Shown here: positions 33,408-40,962 of the stretch, one piece after another | How the letters are laid out: every line of letters begins with the position of its first letter | How positions within the stretch are numbered: the first letter of the stretch is position 1 | Assembly (NCBI RefSeq): GCF_004342025.1 | Contig: NZ_SLWN01000010.1 | Coordinates: 124,001-188,000 of the forward strand | Source: Kribbella steppae | Lineage (GTDB): Bacteria > Actinomycetota > Actinomycetes > Propionibacteriales > Kribbellaceae | DNA: 64,000 nt | Direction: 5' to 3' | Made by a program: the position numbers and the translations under genes | Notes under the pieces: generated by a model | Databases searched by the model: none | The model's input: the letters and a program-made list of their open reading frames with translations, nothing else | Told to the model about the DNA's origin: nothing

Positions 33408-33451
33408 TTCAGATCAGTCGGGTTCGAGCTTCAGATCAGTCGGGTTCGAGG
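33408..33451. repeat. 22-bp perfect tandem duplication at the tetR 3' end
   Basis: Units 33408-33429 and 33430-33451 are identical except for the last base and begin TTCAGATCAGTCGGG. The duplication covers the last tetR codons (Glu-Pro-Asp-stop) and repeats them after the stop, widening the tetR-DUF2867 gap from about 16 to 38 bp. Such an undecayed duplication is probably recent. Confidence 0.9.
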
Positions 33452-34029
33452 CCGAGGACTCCGGCCACGGCGCGAGCGGCGTACCGCTCGTCATGTGGGG
33501 CCTGGCCGGCCAGGGCGATCACGGTGCCTTCGACAGCACCGACGCACGCGCTCGCGACGACTCTGGCCGGCGGTCCTGGCGGGAGTGATCCGGCGCGGCG
33601 GGCAGCCTTGACCAGGTTGGCGCACAGGGCGATCAACTGTTCGTAGTTCGCTTCGATCTGGTTGCCGACCGGGTGGTCCTGGCCGGAGAACTCCAAGCGC
33701 AGCGCGACGGCCACGCGGGCGATGTCACGGCGGCAGAAGACGGCGTGACGACGGGCCAGTGTCAACAGGGCCTGCACAGGGTCGGACTCCTGGCGGACCG
33801 CTACGCCGACCTCTTGGTCCCAGGTCTCGATGACCCACTCGCGGACCGCCAGTGTCAGGTCTTCCTTGTTCTTGAACAGGTGGTAGAGCGCGCCGCGGGT
33901 GTAGCCGGCGTCCGTTGCCACCTGCTCGAGCACGAGGTTGCCGTAGCCGTACCGGGACAGGCCCCGGGCGGCCGACTCCAGGATCGCGGCCCGGGTCCGC
34001 GCTCGCCGCTCGGCTTGCGTCGTACGCAT
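33436..34029 (-). CDS. TetR-family regulator
   Basis: 197 residues; HTH at about 10-58 (ILESAARGLSRYGYGNLVLE, then GYTRGALYHLFKNKEDL). The C-terminal domain resembles AcrR/TetR_C types. Its operator candidate is the palindrome at 34049-34068. The downstream DUF2867 gene is its likely operon partner. The three C-terminal codons and stop are part of a tandem duplication. Confidence 0.91.
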   Translation of the reverse strand: MRTTQAERRARTRAAILESAARGLSRYGYGNLVLEQVATDAGYTRGALYHLFKNKEDLTLAVREWVIETWDQEVGVAVRQESDPVQALLTLARRHAVFCRRDIARVAVALRLEFSGQDHPVGNQIEANYEQLIALCANLVKAARRAGSLPPGPPARVVASACVGAVEGTVIALAGQAPHDERYAARAVAGVLGLEPD

Positions 34030-34048
34030 TCTGCCTCCTGATGAAACC

Positions 34049-34068
34049 TACGTACATGAATGTATGTA
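34049..34068. promoter_or_regulatory. TetR operator palindrome
   Basis: TACGTACATGAATGTATGTA: 9-bp arms with one mismatch around a GA centre, 20 bp before the tetR start. Likely autoregulatory site. Confidence 0.7.
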
Positions 34069-34101
34069 AGTGCTCTGCCGGGCGCAACGTGAGGACGGCA
34101 A

Positions 34102-34138
34102 CACAAAGGGGCCTCCGTTTGCGGAGGCCCCCTTTTGT
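34102..34138. terminator. Bidirectional rho-independent terminator
   Basis: GGGGCCTCCG and CGGAGGCCCC form a strong stem with a TTTG loop, flanked by CACAAA on the left and TTTTGTG on the right. It ends the CUT1 ABC operon on the minus strand and can act on either strand. Confidence 0.88.
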
Positions 34139-34149
34139 GCTGTGTCGAG

Positions 34150-34989
34150 TTACTTGACGGCGCCTGCCGTGACGCCGGCGACGAAGTGGCGCTGGGCCAG
34201 CAGGAAGCCGATGACGACCGGGATGCTGACGACCAGGGCGGCGGCCATGATCTGGTTCCAGTAGACGTTGGTCTGGGTCGAGTACTGACGCAGGCCGACC
34301 GACAACGTCCGGTTCGCTTCTGTCGTCATCACGGATGCGAACAGCACCTCACCCCACGCGGTCATGAACGAGTAGATCGCGACCGCGATGACACCGGGCC
34401 GGGCCGCGGGCAGCACCACCCGGGCGAGCGCGCCCATCGGTCCGCATCCGTCCACCAGTGCGGCCTCGTCCAGCTCGCGCGGGATGCTGTCGAAGTACCC
34501 GGCCAGCATCCAGATCGAGAACGGCAGACTGAAGGTCAGATAGGTGATGATCAACCCCAGCCGTGTCCCGACCAACTGCACACCGACCGAGTTGTTGATG
34601 TTCACGAAGATCAGGAACAACGGCAGCAGGAACAGCACACCCGGGAACATCTGCGTCGACAGCACCGTGGTGGTGAACACCGTCCGGCCGCGGAACCGGA
34701 ACCGCGACACCGCGAACGCGGCCACGATCGCGATCGCCACCGAGAACACCGTCGCGACCACCGAGACGATCGTGCTGTTCACGAAGTACCGGGCCAGCGG
34801 CACCGTCTTCCACATGTCGAAGAACGGCGCCAGCGTCAGGTTCGACGGCCACCAGGTGAACGCGCCCTGGACGTCGCTCAGCGGTTTCAGCGACGAAGTG
34901 ACCATCACGTACAGCGGGATCAGGACGAACAGGCCGAGCACGGCCAGTACGACGCCCCGGTAGATCTTGAAGCCCCTGGTCTCACGCAC
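34150..34989 (-). CDS. ABC sugar transporter permease, CUT1 MalG-type
   Basis: 279 residues, six membrane helices, with the EAA loop ELDEAALVDGCGPMGALARV and LP (residues ~185-207) that contacts the ATPase. It partners with the MalF-type permease, whose 3' end it overlaps by 8 bp; the GTG start is at 34987-34989. Last gene of the operon before the terminator at 34102. No ATPase gene is present, as usual for actinobacterial CUT1 systems that share MsiK. Confidence 0.93.
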   Translation of the reverse strand: MRETRGFKIYRGVVLAVLGLFVLIPLYVMVTSSLKPLSDVQGAFTWWPSNLTLAPFFDMWKTVPLARYFVNSTIVSVVATVFSVAIAIVAAFAVSRFRFRGRTVFTTTVLSTQMFPGVLFLLPLFLIFVNINNSVGVQLVGTRLGLIITYLTFSLPFSIWMLAGYFDSIPRELDEAALVDGCGPMGALARVVLPAARPGVIAVAIYSFMTAWGEVLFASVMTTEANRTLSVGLRQYSTQTNVYWNQIMAAALVVSIPVVIGFLLAQRHFVAGVTAGAVK

Positions 34990-35950
34990 GACGCGACCTC
35001 CTTCCGGTGACGAACAGGTAGATGCCGGTCACGATCATCAGGAAGATCAGCAACAGCACGGACATCGCCGCACCGGAGCCGAAGTTCCAGGTCAGGAACG
35101 ACGCGTTGTAGATGTGGAAGGTGATCAGGTCACCCGCCGGCGGCTGCGCCGTACCGAACAGCACGTACGGCGTGTTGAAGTCGCTGAACGTCCACAGGAA
35201 CAGCACCAGCACGAGCACCAGGTTGACCGGCCGCAGCGACGGCAACGTGATGTTGCGCCACTGCCGCAGGTTGCCGGCGCCGTCCACCGACGCGGCCTCG
35301 TAGACGTCGCGCGGGATGCTCTGCAGCCCGGCCATCAGGGTGAGGAACGCGAACGTCCACAGCTTCCACACCGCGACCACGATCAGCGACACCAGCGCGT
35401 TCCCACCGATCAGCCAGAACGGCCGGTTCGAGGCGAGCCCGAGGTTGTCGACCAGGATGTGGTTCACGATGCCGGTGTCGCGCTGCAGCATGAAGTTCCA
35501 GGTCAGGATCCCGGCGTACGCCGGTAACGCGTAGGGCACCAGGAACAGGGTCCGGACCCAGCTCCGGCCGCGGAACGGCGGCTGCAACGCGACGGCCGCG
35601 GCCATCCCGAGCGCCCAGGAGAGCCCGACGGTGATGAGCGAGAAGGCGATGGTGACGCCGAAGGATTTCAGCAGTCCCTCGCCGACCGCGTTGTCGAAGT
35701 CGAGGGCCACCTTGTAGTTGTCGAGCCCGGCCCAGGGCGCGGCCGACCAGTTCGCGATGTAGAACTTGGTCAGTTTGACGAAGCTCATCCAGATCCCGAC
35801 CAGCATCGGGAGGATGTGGATGAGCAGTTCCAGCACTACTGCCGGAGCCAGTAGCAGGTACGGGAGCCACCGGCTCAGACCGGGCCGGCGCTCCGGCCCG
35901 CGCTTGGGCTTGGTGGCTTTCACCGGGGCTTCCGTCGTGGCGACGGCCAT
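34982..35950 (-). CDS. ABC sugar transporter permease, CUT1 MalF-type
   Basis: 322 residues from the ATG at 35948-35950 (MAVATTEAPVKATKPKRG), with GGAGGG about 10 nt upstream. The longer ORF reads through the intercistronic hairpin and is rejected. Six core membrane helices, and the EAA motif DVYEAASVDGAGNLRQWRNI followed by LP. Forms the import channel with the gene at 34150 for an unknown sugar supplied by the binding protein at 36047. Confidence 0.93.
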   Translation of the reverse strand: MAVATTEAPVKATKPKRGPERRPGLSRWLPYLLLAPAVVLELLIHILPMLVGIWMSFVKLTKFYIANWSAAPWAGLDNYKVALDFDNAVGEGLLKSFGVTIAFSLITVGLSWALGMAAAVALQPPFRGRSWVRTLFLVPYALPAYAGILTWNFMLQRDTGIVNHILVDNLGLASNRPFWLIGGNALVSLIVVAVWKLWTFAFLTLMAGLQSIPRDVYEAASVDGAGNLRQWRNITLPSLRPVNLVLVLVLFLWTFSDFNTPYVLFGTAQPPAGDLITFHIYNASFLTWNFGSGAAMSVLLLIFLMIVTGIYLFVTGRRSRRA

Positions 35951-36003
35951 GCTGTGTCGCCCTCCTGTCCTTTGGGATCGCAGTGGTCGGCTGACGCGGT
36001 CGA

Positions 36004-36034
36004 TGGCCCGGGACGCGCTTTCGCGCCCGGGCCA
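36004..36034. ncRNA. Intercistronic stem-loop between binding protein and permeases
   Basis: TGGCCCGGG..CGCG pairs with CGCG..CCGGGCCA (13 bp, one bulged A, CTTT loop), 13 bp after the binding-protein stop and 54 bp before the permease start. Such hairpins commonly stabilise or attenuate the transcript so that binding protein exceeds permease. No T-run follows, so full termination is not expected. Confidence 0.75.
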
Positions 36035-36046
36035 CCGCACCGTGCG

Positions 36047-37369
36047 TCAGCTACTCGCGGCCACCTGATCCTCGGCGGTCTTGAGGGCCGCCTTCACATC
36101 GTCAGCGGTCACGGTCCCGCCGGTGGCGATCTTGGCGAACATCGCGTTCATCGCCTTGCCGACGGTGCTCTCGTACTGGTCCTCGGCCGGCACCAGCGGC
36201 AGCGGCTTGGACTTGGTGTTGTAGATGTCGGCGAACGTCGCGGCCTCTTCGGCGTTGTCGGTGAAGACCGGCTTCGCGTCCTTCAGCACCGGCAGCGAGG
36301 CGAACGGCTTGCCCAGCGTGGTCTGGGTGTTCGCGTCCGTCATGTACTTGACGAACTTCAGCGCCGCGTCCTTGTTCTTGGTGTTCTTGAAGATCGACAG
36401 GTTGATGCCGGCCACGTGGCTCGCGGTCTGGTTGGCCGCACCCTGCGGTGCCGGGAAGGCCACCACGCCGTACTCGCTGCTCTTCATGCCGTTGGCGGCG
36501 ATCGAGGAGTCGGCGTTGTTCTGGTTGATGATCATCGCGACCTTCTTGGTGGCGAAGTCGTTCACCGACTTGGTGCCGTTGTCGTACTGCGCGTTCGACG
36601 GGTTGGCGACCTTGTCCTTCTGCATCAGGTCGAGGTACCGCAGGACGCCCTGCACCTGACCGTCACCGGTGAAGGTCGGCTTGCCGTCCTTGTCGAACCA
36701 GTCGGCGCCGTTCTGCGCGGCGTTGATGAACGCGAAGTGCACGTTCTCGGTGTAACTGCCGGCCGCGATCGCCATCCCGTACTGGTTCTTCGCCGGGTTG
36801 GTCAGCTTCTTGGCCGCGGCGACCATCTCTTCCCAGGTCTTCGGCGGCTGCACACCGGCCGCGGCGAACATCGCCTTGTTGTAGTACATCCCGTACGCCA
36901 GGCCGTACAGCGGGACCGAGGTCGGGTCGGTGCCCTCCTTGCCGCCGGTCGCCAGGGCCGTCGGCACGAACTTGTCCTTCCCGCCGATGGCGTTCATCGC
37001 GTCACCGTCGAACGGCAGGAACGCGTCGGTCGCCTGCAGCGACGCGGCCCAGGTGTTACCGATGTTGACCACGTCCGGCGCCTGGCCGGAGGTGATCGCG
37101 GTCTGGATCCTGGTCTGCAGGTCGTTCCAGCCGATCACCTCGAGGTTGACCTTGATCCCGGTCTCCTCGGTGAACTTCTGCAGAACCGGGGTCAGCACCT
37201 CCTTGTCGTTGTCCAGGCTGGTGCCCTGGTTGCTGGCCCAGTAGGTCAGCGTCTGGTCTCCACCCGAGCTACCGCCGGAGGAATCGCCCGAGTCGCTGCC
37301 ACCGCAGGCGGCCAGGCTGATTCCCAGGGCGGTCACCGCTACTGCGGCTACAAGCGAACGCAGTCTCAC
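36047..37369 (-). CDS. ABC sugar-binding lipoprotein (CUT1 SBP)
   Basis: 440 residues with lipobox LAACGG (Cys at about 22) and a Gly/Ser linker. The mature protein has SBP_bac_1 features: EKFTEETGIKVNLEVIGW-type block, SGQAPDVVNIGNTW, LYGLAYGMYYNKAMFAAAG and KKVAMIINQNNA. It captures a sugar outside the membrane. The GTG start at 37369 has GGGAG upstream. LacI-type operators at 37434-37469 lie in its promoter. The nearby LacI regulator gene and acetyltransferase fusion suggest one sugar regulon; the sugar is not identifiable. Confidence 0.92.
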   Translation of the reverse strand: MRLRSLVAAVAVTALGISLAACGGSDSGDSSGGSSGGDQTLTYWASNQGTSLDNDKEVLTPVLQKFTEETGIKVNLEVIGWNDLQTRIQTAITSGQAPDVVNIGNTWAASLQATDAFLPFDGDAMNAIGGKDKFVPTALATGGKEGTDPTSVPLYGLAYGMYYNKAMFAAAGVQPPKTWEEMVAAAKKLTNPAKNQYGMAIAAGSYTENVHFAFINAAQNGADWFDKDGKPTFTGDGQVQGVLRYLDLMQKDKVANPSNAQYDNGTKSVNDFATKKVAMIINQNNADSSIAANGMKSSEYGVVAFPAPQGAANQTASHVAGINLSIFKNTKNKDAALKFVKYMTDANTQTTLGKPFASLPVLKDAKPVFTDNAEEAATFADIYNTKSKPLPLVPAEDQYESTVGKAMNAMFAKIATGGTVTADDVKAALKTAEDQVAASS

Positions 37370-37433
37370 GTCGGACTCCCTCGTCCCGTCGAGCCCCCGC
37401 GGACCTGCGGAGGCGGATCGGCCCCATAGTGGC

Positions 37434-37469
37434 CTAACCGGTTAAGTTTCGAAACCCTAACCGGTTCAG
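37434..37469. promoter_or_regulatory. LacI-type operators upstream of the sugar-binding protein
   Basis: CTAACCGGTTAAG (37434-37446) and CTAACCGGTTCAG (37457-37469) each contain the AACCGGTT palindrome with a central CG typical of LacI sites. GTTTCGAAAC between them (37446-37455) is a third perfect palindrome. They lie 65-100 bp before the gene and are probably bound by the LacI protein encoded at 37840. Confidence 0.8.
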
Positions 37470-37660
37470 TAGACCCTGCTTCGTTACTACCTCGTGATGT
37501 CAACCAACCTTCACCCCGCCATGTCAGGACACAATCCGACACGCTCCGAATCCACCCGACTTCAAAGAGTCTTAACGTACGTGCCCGACCCGCTCCGACC
37601 ACCCCGCCCCGGCCGATCCCGGCCGAACCGGCGCTCCACCCAGTCACGAGCGACCCCCAT

Positions 37661-37760
37661 TCCGCCGGCGAATCCCTCACTTCGCGGGCGAACCCCCCAT
37701 TTCGCGGGCGAACGCCCCATTTCGCGGGCGAACCCCCCATTTCGCGGGCGAACGCCCCAT
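37661..37760. repeat. 20-bp tandem repeat array
   Basis: Four consecutive units of exactly 20 bp begin at 37681, 37701, 37721 and 37741. They share TTCGCGGGCGAAC and alternate between CCCCCAT and GCCCCAT endings. Degenerate units flank them (37641, 37661, and 37761). Each unit contains the near-palindrome TTCGCGGGCGAA. The array lies between the LacI operators and the lacI 3' end, and the two unit versions alternate, suggesting expansion by a 40-bp step. Confidence 0.9.
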
Positions 37761-37852
37761 TTCGGGGGTTAACCGCTCAGGTGTGGGGTTGCCCACTCAG
37801 AATCCGAGGGGGCAACCCACCAGGTCGGGGGTTAACCCCTCAGATGTGGGGG
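37755..37852. repeat. Palindromic intergenic repeat, copy C
   Basis: Modules GGGGGTTAACCGCTCAG, GGGGTTGCCCACTCAG, AATCCGAG, GGGGCAACCC and GGGGGTTAACCCCTCAG follow in order as an inverted repeat, matching copy A. The right end supplies the last codons and stop of the LacI gene (37840-37842). Confidence 0.8.
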
Positions 37853-38928
37853 CGTACGGCGGGGCCGGAGGACTCGCGGGCGTGGAGCTCGCCGCCGGGG
37901 GCCTCCTCGTGGAGCTCGGGTTCGCCTCCGGCGACGCGGAGCAGCAGATCCGCGGCGGCGCGGCCGCGTTCCATCGTCTTCTGGTCGATCGCGGTGATCC
38001 CCGGCCGGGCCAGCTCGCACAACGGCGAGTCGTCCCACGCGAGGATCGACACCTCACCGGGTACGTCGGTGCCGAGGTCCATCGCCACCCGGAGCGCGGC
38101 CACCGCCATCAGGTCGTTGCCGAGCACGATCGCGGTCGGCGGGTTCGGGTCGGTCAGGAGTCTGCGGGTCAGCTCGGCGCCGTCGTCGTACCGGTAGCTG
38201 CCCTCGAAGTGCCGGACCGTCATCCCGCGTTGCTCGGCCCCCTCGGCCAGCATCCGCACCCGCAGTTGCTCGTGGACGAAGGTGAACGGCCCGCTGATGT
38301 GCGCGATATCGCGGTGCCCGAGCTCGGCCAGGTGGTCGAGCAGCAGTGTGACGGTCTCGACCGGCGAGCTGATGAGCCGCCCGACCTGGTCGCCGGGGTC
38401 GTTGGAGCTCACCACCACGCACGGCATCCCGAGTTCCTTGAGCAGCGTGATCCGCGGGTCGTCGTCGTGCTCGTCGAACAGGATGAACCCGTCGACCCGC
38501 CCCTGCCGGGACCATCGCCGCAGTACGTCGAGATCCTCGCCGTGCTCGCCGGTGAGTCGCAGCAGCAGCGACGAGTCGACCTCGTTCAGGTACTGCTCGA
38601 TGCCGACCAGCGTGCGCATGTAGAACGCTTCGGTCGAGATCAGCGCGGGGTCACGAGCGATCACGATGCCGATCGTGCGGGTCCGGCTGGCCGAGAGTGC
38701 GACGGCGGCCGAGTTCGGGTGGAAGCCGAGCTCCTCGGCCAGGTCGAGGACCCGCTGCCGGGTCTCCTCGCTGACTCCGGCCCGGCCGTTCAGTGCGTAC
38801 GAGACCGACGCCTTCGAGATGTGCAGACGGCGCGCGAGATCGCTGATCGTGACTCGCCGGCGCCCGCCACCGCCCGCCGGACCGTCGTCGGCGCTGTCCC
38901 CGCCGGCCAAGGATCCGGGTGTCGTCAT
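37840..38928 (-). CDS. LacI-family sugar regulator
   Basis: 362 residues. HTH at about 26-50 (VTISDLARRLHISKASVSYA, then LNGRAGVSEETR) preceded by a Gly-rich 25-residue tail. A periplasmic-binding-like effector domain follows (GIVIARDPALISTEAFYMRTLVGIE, ISGPFTFVHEQLR). It likely represses the CUT1 operon and perhaps the acetyltransferase gene at 39015. Its C-terminal residues and stop codon come from intergenic repeat copy C, so the repeat has reshaped the end of the protein. Confidence 0.92.
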   Translation of the reverse strand: MTTPGSLAGGDSADDGPAGGGGRRRVTISDLARRLHISKASVSYALNGRAGVSEETRQRVLDLAEELGFHPNSAAVALSASRTRTIGIVIARDPALISTEAFYMRTLVGIEQYLNEVDSSLLLRLTGEHGEDLDVLRRWSRQGRVDGFILFDEHDDDPRITLLKELGMPCVVVSSNDPGDQVGRLISSPVETVTLLLDHLAELGHRDIAHISGPFTFVHEQLRVRMLAEGAEQRGMTVRHFEGSYRYDDGAELTRRLLTDPNPPTAIVLGNDLMAVAALRVAMDLGTDVPGEVSILAWDDSPLCELARPGITAIDQKTMERGRAAADLLLRVAGGEPELHEEAPGGELHARESSGPAVRPHI

Positions 38929-38962
38929 GTCTGTCTGGTACCCCGCACAGCCGAGAGGGTAG

Positions 38963-39012
38963 CAGCGAGGTTTCGGGGGTAGCGCGTTCAGCGAGGTTTG
39001 GATAGCGTTTTC
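38963..39012. promoter_or_regulatory. Direct repeats and LacI-like site before the acetyltransferase gene
   Basis: CAGCGAGGTTT occurs at 38963-38973 and 38989-38999 (26 bp apart). GGATAGCGTTTTCC (about 38999-39012) resembles a degenerate LacI operator with a central CG. The last site abuts the ATG at 39015. Likely control region of the divergent lacI/acetyltransferase pair. Confidence 0.5.
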
Positions 39013-39014
39013 CC

Positions 39015-40658
39015 ATGACGCCTGGTGAACCGTTGCGACTGGATTTCCTGCCCTGGGAGTACAAGCGAGTTGCGTCCGACGAGGAGCGTGAGCGTCAGCT
39101 CGAACGGCAGCAGCGGCTCGGTGGGACGCTGTCGCTGGCCGACGATGTGTACGTCGCGGAGTCGGCGGCGGTGTACTGCGAGGAGCTCCGAATGGGGGAG
39201 CGGTCGTACATCGCGGCGCACGCGTACGTGACCGGGCACATCACGCTCGGCTCGGACACGACGATCAACCCGTTCTCGGCGGTCCGCGGCCGGGTCACCG
39301 TCGGCGACGGCGTCCGGATCGGGGCGCACACGTCGTTGCTCGCGTTCAACCACGGGACCGCGCCGGGGGAGCCGATCTTCCGCCAGCGGCACACCTCACT
39401 CGGCATCACCGTCGGCGACGACGTCTGGATCGGCTCGAACGTCACCGTGCTGGACGGCGTCACCATCGGCCCACACTCGATCATCGGAGCTGGTGCAGTG
39501 GTCACCAAGGATGTCCCCGCCAACAGAATCGCCGCCGGCAACCCGGCCCGCGTCCTTCGGTCCCGCACCGAGTCCGCGAAGCCGTCCGGCGACCTCGCGG
39601 GCAGACTGACCGCGTTCGCCGCCAAAGCACGAGAACAATCTGATGACGTACTGCGCCGATGCTGGGACGGCGAACGTTTCGTCGACCGCCCCGGACTCGA
39701 TCACGAACCGGCGATCCGCCCGTGGTGCGACGCCGTCGAGATCGCCGACGTACTGCTTCGTCGTACCCCTGAAGGTCACACCCGGGACGACCTGGTCCGC
39801 CGCTTCCGCGCCCGCCAGGACCCCGAGACCGGACTGGTCTCACCAGGAGACCTCGCCGACGTCGGCCTCGACGTGCCGGCCCCTGACAAGCTGTCTGTCC
39901 TGGAAGGCCCGGCCAGCTATCACATCCTGTGCGTCGGCTACGCCCTTCAGGTTCTCGACAGTTGCTTCGAGCACCCGATTCGGACGGACTTCGCGCCCGG
40001 CGAGCTCGAGCGGCAGCTCGACAACTTGCCCTGGGCAAGACATGCCTGGTCGTCCGGCTCCGGAATCGATGCCCTCGGCACCGCTCTGGCCCGAAACCTC
40101 AAGGATCACGGGGAATCCGGGCCGCTGGAGACGCTGATGGGTTGGCTGCTCGTTCGCGCCGATGCAGATTCCGGCATGTGGGGTCAGCCGCATCCGGACG
40201 ACGGATGGCTGCAGGTGGTCAACGGTTTCTACCGGCTGACTCGCGGCACCTACGCACAGTTCGGGCTGCCGTTGCCGTATCCGGAACAGGCCGTGAAGAC
40301 GCTTCTTGCCCACAGCAACGACAAGCGGATGTTCGGCGGTGACGGCTACAACGCGTGCAACGTGCTGGACGTGATCCATCCGCTCTGGCTGGCCGGCAAG
40401 CAGACCGACGTGGGCCGGGCGGACGGCACTCGCTGGGCCGAGGACCAGCTCAGCCGGATCCTGGACCGCTGGGTCGACGGAGAGGGCTTCGCCTTCGCGC
40501 CGGACGGTACGGACGACCGCTCCATCCCCGGCCTGCAGGGCACCGAGATGTGGCTGGCCATCATCTGGCTGCTCTCCGACTACCTGGGGTTGTCGGACGC
40601 CGTCGGCTACCGTCCCCGCGGCGTCCACCGGCCCGAGCCGCTGGTCAGCCCACGCTGA
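39015..40658 (+). CDS. Fusion: hexapeptide-repeat acetyltransferase + alpha/alpha-toroid domain
   Basis: 547 residues. Residues ~40-185 are a left-handed beta-helix O-acetyltransferase of the maltose/galactoside type: hexapeptide rungs from SYIAAHAYVTGHITLG to VTVLDGVTIGPHSIIGAGAV, ending VTKDVPANRIAAGNPARVL. From ~200 to 547 is an all-helical region with DGWLQVVNGFYRLTRGTYAQ, DSGMWGQPH and YNACNVLDVIHPLWLAG. This resembles alpha/alpha-toroid (glycosidase or prenyltransferase-like) folds. Such a fusion may acetylate and process a saccharide. Its position beside LacI and the CUT1 operon supports a sugar role. The exact reaction is unknown. Confidence 0.8.
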   Translation: MTPGEPLRLDFLPWEYKRVASDEERERQLERQQRLGGTLSLADDVYVAESAAVYCEELRMGERSYIAAHAYVTGHITLGSDTTINPFSAVRGRVTVGDGVRIGAHTSLLAFNHGTAPGEPIFRQRHTSLGITVGDDVWIGSNVTVLDGVTIGPHSIIGAGAVVTKDVPANRIAAGNPARVLRSRTESAKPSGDLAGRLTAFAAKAREQSDDVLRRCWDGERFVDRPGLDHEPAIRPWCDAVEIADVLLRRTPEGHTRDDLVRRFRARQDPETGLVSPGDLADVGLDVPAPDKLSVLEGPASYHILCVGYALQVLDSCFEHPIRTDFAPGELERQLDNLPWARHAWSSGSGIDALGTALARNLKDHGESGPLETLMGWLLVRADADSGMWGQPHPDDGWLQVVNGFYRLTRGTYAQFGLPLPYPEQAVKTLLAHSNDKRMFGGDGYNACNVLDVIHPLWLAGKQTDVGRADGTRWAEDQLSRILDRWVDGEGFAFAPDGTDDRSIPGLQGTEMWLAIIWLLSDYLGLSDAVGYRPRGVHRPEPLVSPR

Positions 40659-40723
40659 ACCAGTCGGTCGCGTCGAGGCCCTGCCCTGACGTGTCCTCGA
40701 AGGGGGTCCATTAGCCTGATGGC

Positions 40724-40810
40724 GTGGACCCCCGCACCCGCCGACTGGTGACCTCGCTCGTACTGGCCGCACTGGTCGCCATGGTTGTCATCGCCGCCCT
40801 CGTCCGCTGA
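40724..40810 (+). CDS. Putative 28-residue membrane peptide
   Basis: Small ORF starting GTG: a charged N-terminus (VDPRTRR) followed by a single hydrophobic helix (LVTSLVLAALVAMVVIAAL) and an Arg end. TAGCCT lies 7 nt upstream, the spacing of a leaderless promoter. It ends 26 bp before leader peptide copy 2. It resembles very short actinobacterial membrane proteins, but the call rests on composition and position. Confidence 0.5.
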   Translation: MDPRTRRLVTSLVLAALVAMVVIAALVR

Positions 40811-40836
40811 CACTCCGGCGACTAACGTTCTACCGC

Positions 40837-40962
40837 ATGACAGTGCTCTTGGCCGGGCCTCCGGCACCGGCTCGGTCATGGGGCTTTGCCTCCCGCCCTT
40901 CCCTCGTCCTTCCAGTCGCTGCGCTCCCTCCACTCCTCAGTCCAGGCCGGGAGGCCCCATGA
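40837..40962 (+). CDS. Conserved leader peptide, copy 2 (41 aa), coupled to membrane protein
   Basis: ATG at 40837 to TGA at 40960-40962, which overlaps the ATG (40959) of the membrane protein gene as ATGA. It begins MTVLLAGPPAPAR and ends LLSPGREAP, aligning residue for residue with copy 1. TAACGT lies 8 nt before its ATG, so it may be leaderless. The 3' arm AGGCCGGGAGGCCCCATGAC (40944-40963) can pair with GGTCATGGGGC (40874-40884) plus CTCCCGCCCT (40890-40899). This encloses both the Shine-Dalgarno GGGAGG and the start codon of the next gene. Confidence 0.65.
   Translation: MTVLLAGPPAPARSWGFASRPSLVLPVAALPPLLSPGREAP

Noticed and set aside
37681..37770. CRISPR array
   Set aside because: 20-bp units are contiguous with no unique spacers and no cas genes are near.
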